Shown: positions 59,101-64,000 of the stretch, in pieces
How the letters are laid out: the number at the start of each line of letters is the position of its first letter
How positions within the stretch are numbered: position 1 is the first letter of the stretch
Assembly: GCA_037013495.1 (NCBI GenBank)
Contig: CM072801.1
Span: forward strand, 14,809,501-14,873,500
Source of the DNA: Hippophae tibetana
Taxonomy: Eukaryota; Streptophyta; Magnoliopsida; Rosales; Elaeagnaceae
DNA: 64,000 bases
Direction: 5' to 3'
Notes under the pieces: model-generated
Told to the model about the DNA's origin: nothing
The model's database searches: none
What the model saw: only the letters and a program-made list of their open reading frames with translations
Translations under genes and position numbers: made by a program

Positions 59101-62100
59101 AAATTTTTGTATTTGCTTTATATTGGTTTTATACTTTTAGTTAGTTCGATTTTGGTTTTTATTTTTTAAAAACCAATTATATTAGATTGATTCATATTTT
59201 AATTCAACATCAAACTATAACTTTGGAAACCTTAACCTCTTCTATGAAAGCACTTTGCACTTCACTTTGAGAACCTATATAGCTCACACTTCTATTAATT
59301 CTTTGAATGGATCATGCAGTAGGAAACTCACATTTATGGGCGGTTTTCTATAGTAAATATAAAATTGTTATCCTTTGGTGCATAAATTACTTAGTTATTA
59401 AATATGGTTTTATTTTTAACCATTTTAGTAAAAAAAACATGTATTTATTTTCATAAAACGTCAAAAAACATATATTCATTTACGTTATAAGAAAAATAAA
59501 CATATATTTTTTCTTAGGGGATTAAAAATAAAACTCTATGTATAAATGAAAATTACATCATATAATTAAATTAAACTTTTATTAGGTACTAATTGATTTA
59601 AAGAAAAATGGTAGGATTAGTGATATTAAAATATTATATAATTTTTTATTTCAAATGTTTTGGGTTTATAGAAGTAATTTTGTGATTCATATCTATAGTA
59701 ACTATAAACGATTAATACATGTGTAAAATACATATATGTAAAATATTATATAAAAAATTATAATCTTTAATCATGTCCTAATTAACATGTTAAAAGCAAA
59801 CTATATATATATATATATTTAAAAAAAATTGGAAGCCATTTGCAGCACTTATAGGACCTACATTTTACTCCTCAAATAATAATCCAAATGCAATCAATTA
59901 ATAATTTATTTCAAAGATCAATTAATATGTATGTGTCGAGTTATAGTTCAAATTAAGAGTAAGTAAATAATTTGATCAATTCATTTAAATTAAAAAATTT
60001 GATCTGATCCATCGGATTCAGATTAGATTGGATTGATAAATTTTATAGTCAGATCAGATTAAGATTGAAAATTATACAATATGTTCGGGTTCGGATTGGA
60101 TTTGGATTGACAGATTTTATAATTCATTGTATTCGATTCGAATTACTATTAAATTATAAATACATATTTTATTTTATTTTATATTATATTTAAATATTAT
60201 ACATACCATATTATATTAGATTATCATTTTAACTTAAAAAATAAATATAAATATTTATAATAATTTAATAATTATACAAATATATTTATTATTCTTTTAA
60301 TTTTTTTAGTTGAATAATATTTGTTATAAAAATTTAAATTTAAAATTTAAATTTATATATGTCGTATTTTATATATGACAATAATTTATAAATAAATTTT
60401 AATATCAATATATCTTATTGAATCCGAAAAAATTTAATCTCTTTGAATTTAAATTTGTTCAGATTGATTATATCGTCAGATAGGATTTGAATTGAAAATC
60501 TTCAAATTTATTTGGATAAAAACTTTATTGAAATATAAAAATATTTTATAAAAATTATTAAAATAATATATATTCATTTATATTTTAAAAACAAATAAAC
60601 AAAATAACAACATTTCTAACCTACCAACCAAACAATACTAATTTTCTAATTTATATAACCTACCCTATTCCCAAAAATATATATCCCCGATTGCAAGTGC
60701 TTTGGAAATTGTAATGTTGTGCATTATTTTTGTTAGTAAACTCTTTATTAATTTCTTTAAATAATCCCGTTGTCATAATAATTTTTGATAATGATAAAAT
60801 AATATTTTTATTTTTAAAAACCTTAAAACATTAAGAAATTGTTTCATAAAGAATTTGATTCTAAATGTTTAATTTTTCATGTGATCCTTCAATTAAGCAT
60901 ATTTGGTTGGTATTTTTTATTTTGATTTTTACTTTTTTAAATAATCACTATCAAAATATAAGGTGATTCATAAATATTTAAAAATAAGATTTTTGATTTT
61001 GATTTTTTTTATTTCATTAAATGTTTTTTAGAGAATTAATTCAAGTCTTATGAACTTTATATTTATAAATATTTGAAAAAATGATTAAAAACATAAAAAT
61101 TATAAATAAAAAAAATCTCTTTATTTTTTGTTTTAAAAAAAATAAAAAAACATAAAATTTAAAAAATAACTTGTAAATGATTTTTGATTGTTTTAATTTA
61201 AAATCATATAATCTAAATTATTATATAAAATTTTAATTACTTTGATACCATTAATGTTAGTTTCCCGTTGTTATTTTAGCAAGTTAGTAAATAATTGTGT
61301 TTTTTTTTTACAAAAAAAATTATTGCATTATTTTATATTTTATTAACACTGATAACACGTCAATAATACTATAGAGGGCACATGCCCTTAGTTTTTTTAT
61401 TTAGATTTTTTTATTGTATTTATAAATATATATTTATTTATTTTACAAAAATATACTGCAGTATCTTCTCTTAAAATTATTATTTGAAAATCATTTTTTT
61501 TCTGTATTTTTGTTATGTTATATATTCGTTTACATTCTCATAAATATTTTAATTTTACTCTACTATTATACAATTTTTATTAAATAGATTCTAGTATAAT
61601 GATAAATGTTTAACATTTTCTCATAAATTTTAAAAAAATTACATCAAATAACACATAAAACTTATATATAATAACAAAAATAACACTTAAATAATATTGA
61701 ATGAGTTTGATTAGATAAAATTCAACATTAAACAAATTAAAATAACTCTAATTTAACTTAAACGACGTTCAATTAGACGATATTCAATGTAAATTGATGG
61801 GTTAAAATTTTTTAATAATAAAAATATATAAATTAGATATAAAAAGTGTTATTTTTGTAATTATAAGTTTTAAAAGTATAATTTTATTGTTTTCGTAAAA
61901 TTTTATTATTAGTTTAGTTTAGTTTTTCTAGTATTTTCTTAAAAAATAATGAATTTTATTTCAAATACAATTTAACCATTTCATGATCATATATAATTAT
62001 ATAAATATTCACTGTTATTTATATCATGTAATACTTATCTTATTTTTTTTTTTACGTACTTGAATTTTGTTTACATATTTATTATAATATATGTTGTTTA

Positions 62101-62400
62101 GTTTCTTTCATTTTTGTGTCTTTCTATTTAAATATTAAACTATGTTATTTAATCTTGTTAAAATTTAGTATAAATAGTTTTGAGTTTTTATTTTAATTAG
62201 ATAAAAATACAGATTTTAACATATAATACTTATAATATAATATTCAAAAATATTGAAATTCGTAAATTTTTGAAACATCAATCCTAATTTTTTATCATAT
62301 TATTTTTATAATAATTCAATTCATAAATTTTATAATAAAAATTTAAATACTATCAAAGTTATTCATTTTTTATTAAATTTTTGTGTAATATTATATATAT
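59101..62400. other. AT-rich spacer right of E2
   Basis: Except for repeat copy B no feature was recognised. Much of 60540-62400 is nearly pure A/T with short homopolymer runs. Confidence 0.6.
59930..60540 (-). repeat. Dispersed AT-rich repeat, copy B
   Basis: Reverse complement of copy A at 30880-31330, with many shared words and similar spacing; somewhat longer because of insertions. It is rich in GGATC, GATTGGAT and GATCAGAT words at one end. Class unknown. Confidence 0.6.
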
Positions 62401-63214
62401 TGAAATAACCAAGCCCAGCGCGACCCACTGATTCCGCGAGTTTCTGTATTGTGTTTTGAAAATCCAGAAATTGACCAGAGTTGATTTTGAAGCTTACAAA
62501 ATACAAATTAAGAAAACAATAAGCTACACCTAGCTACTTCTGTTTGTCAAAGCAGGTAGGTATTATTAGTTATTTTTAGAATATATTTTATATCAAATAA
62601 ATTATTTATTTTTATAATTAATTATTAAATATAGATATTTAAAAAAATATATTACATTAATCTTATATTTTATTAATATAAAATATTATATCATAAATAA
62701 TTTCTTCCCAAACTTATGATTAGCCAACCTACACCAAGTATATCATGTACAAGTTCCAAAACGGCACGCTCACACACACATGTAACGTTTTCAAGACAAA
62801 TGGTTTGAACCACTATCTTGACTATGGTATTAACATGAAGTCTATCAACTTAATGTTTTTCTATTATTCATTAACTTAAAATTTTAAAAGAGATAACATC
62901 TATAGTTTTAAATACAATCCTGTAATGTAAGTTGAGATTATTTTATACCATGTTTGTTATTGGAATGAACCCAATATCAAGTTAGTAGGAATATAGAAAT
63001 TAATCTATAAATTATTATCATAAAAATGTGGATATATATAACTATTTTGATTATAAAATAAGATATTGAAATCTACTTGATAATTATTAAACGTAGTATT
63101 TAAATTCAAATAAATAAATACATAAATTTATACAATCTTAGTTTAAAATTCCCATATTTATTTGCATCAAATCTTTTCAATTGAAAAAACCTCAATCTTG
63201 CAAATTGTAGGCTT
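62401..63214. other. Spacer with a GC-richer island at about 62410-62551
   Basis: A segment of about 140 bases is visibly less AT-rich than its surroundings and ends CAAAGCAG|GTAGGT, a plausible splice donor. It might be a non-coding first exon of a gene to the right of the window, but I see no open frame. The rest is AT-rich spacer. Confidence 0.25.
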
Positions 63215-63600
63215 TAGGGGTGTCTATAAATTAGATCGAATCGAACTAAATCGAAAAACCAGATCGAACTAGACCGGATCGAACGGTTTTATAAATCAAA
63301 TAGTTTGATCCAGTTTGTATTAATTAAAACCGTTTTTCAAACGCTCTGATCCAGTTATATTAATTTTAAAACCGATCAAACCGGATCAGGTCGATTTAAT
63401 AATATATTAAATTTTTTATATTATTTCTTATTAGAGGTGTCCAAAAACCGTACCAAACCGAACCAAACCGAACTAGACAGAACTCTTTTATTAATCAAAC
63501 GGTCCAGTCCAATTTGTATTAATTAAAACCATTTTCAAACGATCCAATCCAATCCGATTAATTTTTTTTCTTCATAAAACCAAACCGGTGGACACCCTTA
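63215..63600. mobile_element. Probable MITE with GGGTGTC termini and TTA flanks
   Basis: The left end TAGGGGTGTC (63215-63224) and right end GACACCCTTA (63591-63600) are inverted repeats with one mismatch, and TTA is at both outer edges, as for PIF/Harbinger-type target duplications. The inside is rich in CCGAAC- and GATCCAGT-like words and seems to contain a second, shorter copy starting at about 63435 (TTAGAGGTGTCC). No coding capacity. Confidence 0.55.
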
Positions 63601-64000
63601 GTAGACCCACGAAACAATTATCAAAACTTTAAAAACATTATATGTGCTCTCCATTGATTTTTTGTTTATCAACCGTTGACACAATTTAAGAAACTTGACT
63701 TGTAAAAGGTTTGTTGTCTTAATCAAGCAACAAACCTTCCAATTTTAAATTTGTATACTTAGTCACAATTGTTAATTTTTTTTAGAAAATATGTATTAGG
63801 TTGAACATGTATAGTGATAAAATGATCAACATGATAAGTAAGATGTTTGTTTAACGAAGAATATTAGTCACCTAACCTCGTCAAGAAATGTAAACTAGTT
63901 GGTTTATCGAAAATGCCCTTTAAATTGTATGAGATTGTATGGTCATTTTGTAAGGGACATGGTGACTCTTTTTTTTGTTTTTTTCTATTTTTTCCATCAC
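63601..64000. other. AT-rich end of the window
   Basis: Nothing recognised. Confidence 0.6.

Overview
The window is nuclear DNA of a flowering plant, most likely a eudicot: AT-rich, with host genes split by short GT-AG introns and most of the space filled by LTR retrotransposons. I cannot name the species. Two host genes are clear. A third, small one is a candidate. There is no rRNA or tRNA gene, no CRISPR array and no operon-like organisation.

Layout. 1-1045: left-truncated Copia element on the minus strand (LTR, primer site, decayed gag). 2614-7562: ten exons (+) of the 3' half of a phospholipase D zeta-type gene; the exons for its PX, PH and first HKD regions are not in the window. 8855-18630: Ty3/gypsy element E1 (minus, Tat-like), with 372/376-bp LTRs, decayed pol, a 113-bp-unit tandem array, a separate gene on the opposite strand, and a nested LTR at about 16346-18084. 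18720-19034: candidate small secreted cysteine-patterned peptide (minus). 20050-25697: Copia element with perfect 5-bp target duplication and 224-bp LTRs; its gag carries a small inversion. 27063-30591: complete seven-exon class 3 (diacylglycerol-type) lipase gene (minus). About 31970-59100: second Tat-like element E2 (plus), split by a 17-kb Copia element (32517-49470, target duplication GTAAA), itself split by a 7.6-kb gypsy element (38358-45947) that keeps only gag and protease. 59101-64000: AT-rich DNA with an inverted copy of the repeat at 30880-31330 and a probable MITE at 63215-63600.

Relations. The host genes are independent; the rest is a history of insertions: E2 first, then the Copia into E2 gag, then the gypsy element into the Copia RNase H region. 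The LTR pairs of the two inner elements look almost identical by eye, yet both carry in-frame stops, so they were probably already defective, or were moved by proteins supplied from elsewhere.

The most unusual content is (a) the opposite-strand gene shared by E1 and E2, with a TATA-like box beside the 3' LTR of E1, (b) the GCCGCC-rich repeat array in the LTRs of the gag-protease element, (c) the templated micro-inversion in the Copia gag, and (d) the small peptide gene with symmetrical C-X7-C-X13-C-X7-C spacing. I found no clear evidence of an entirely new biological system.
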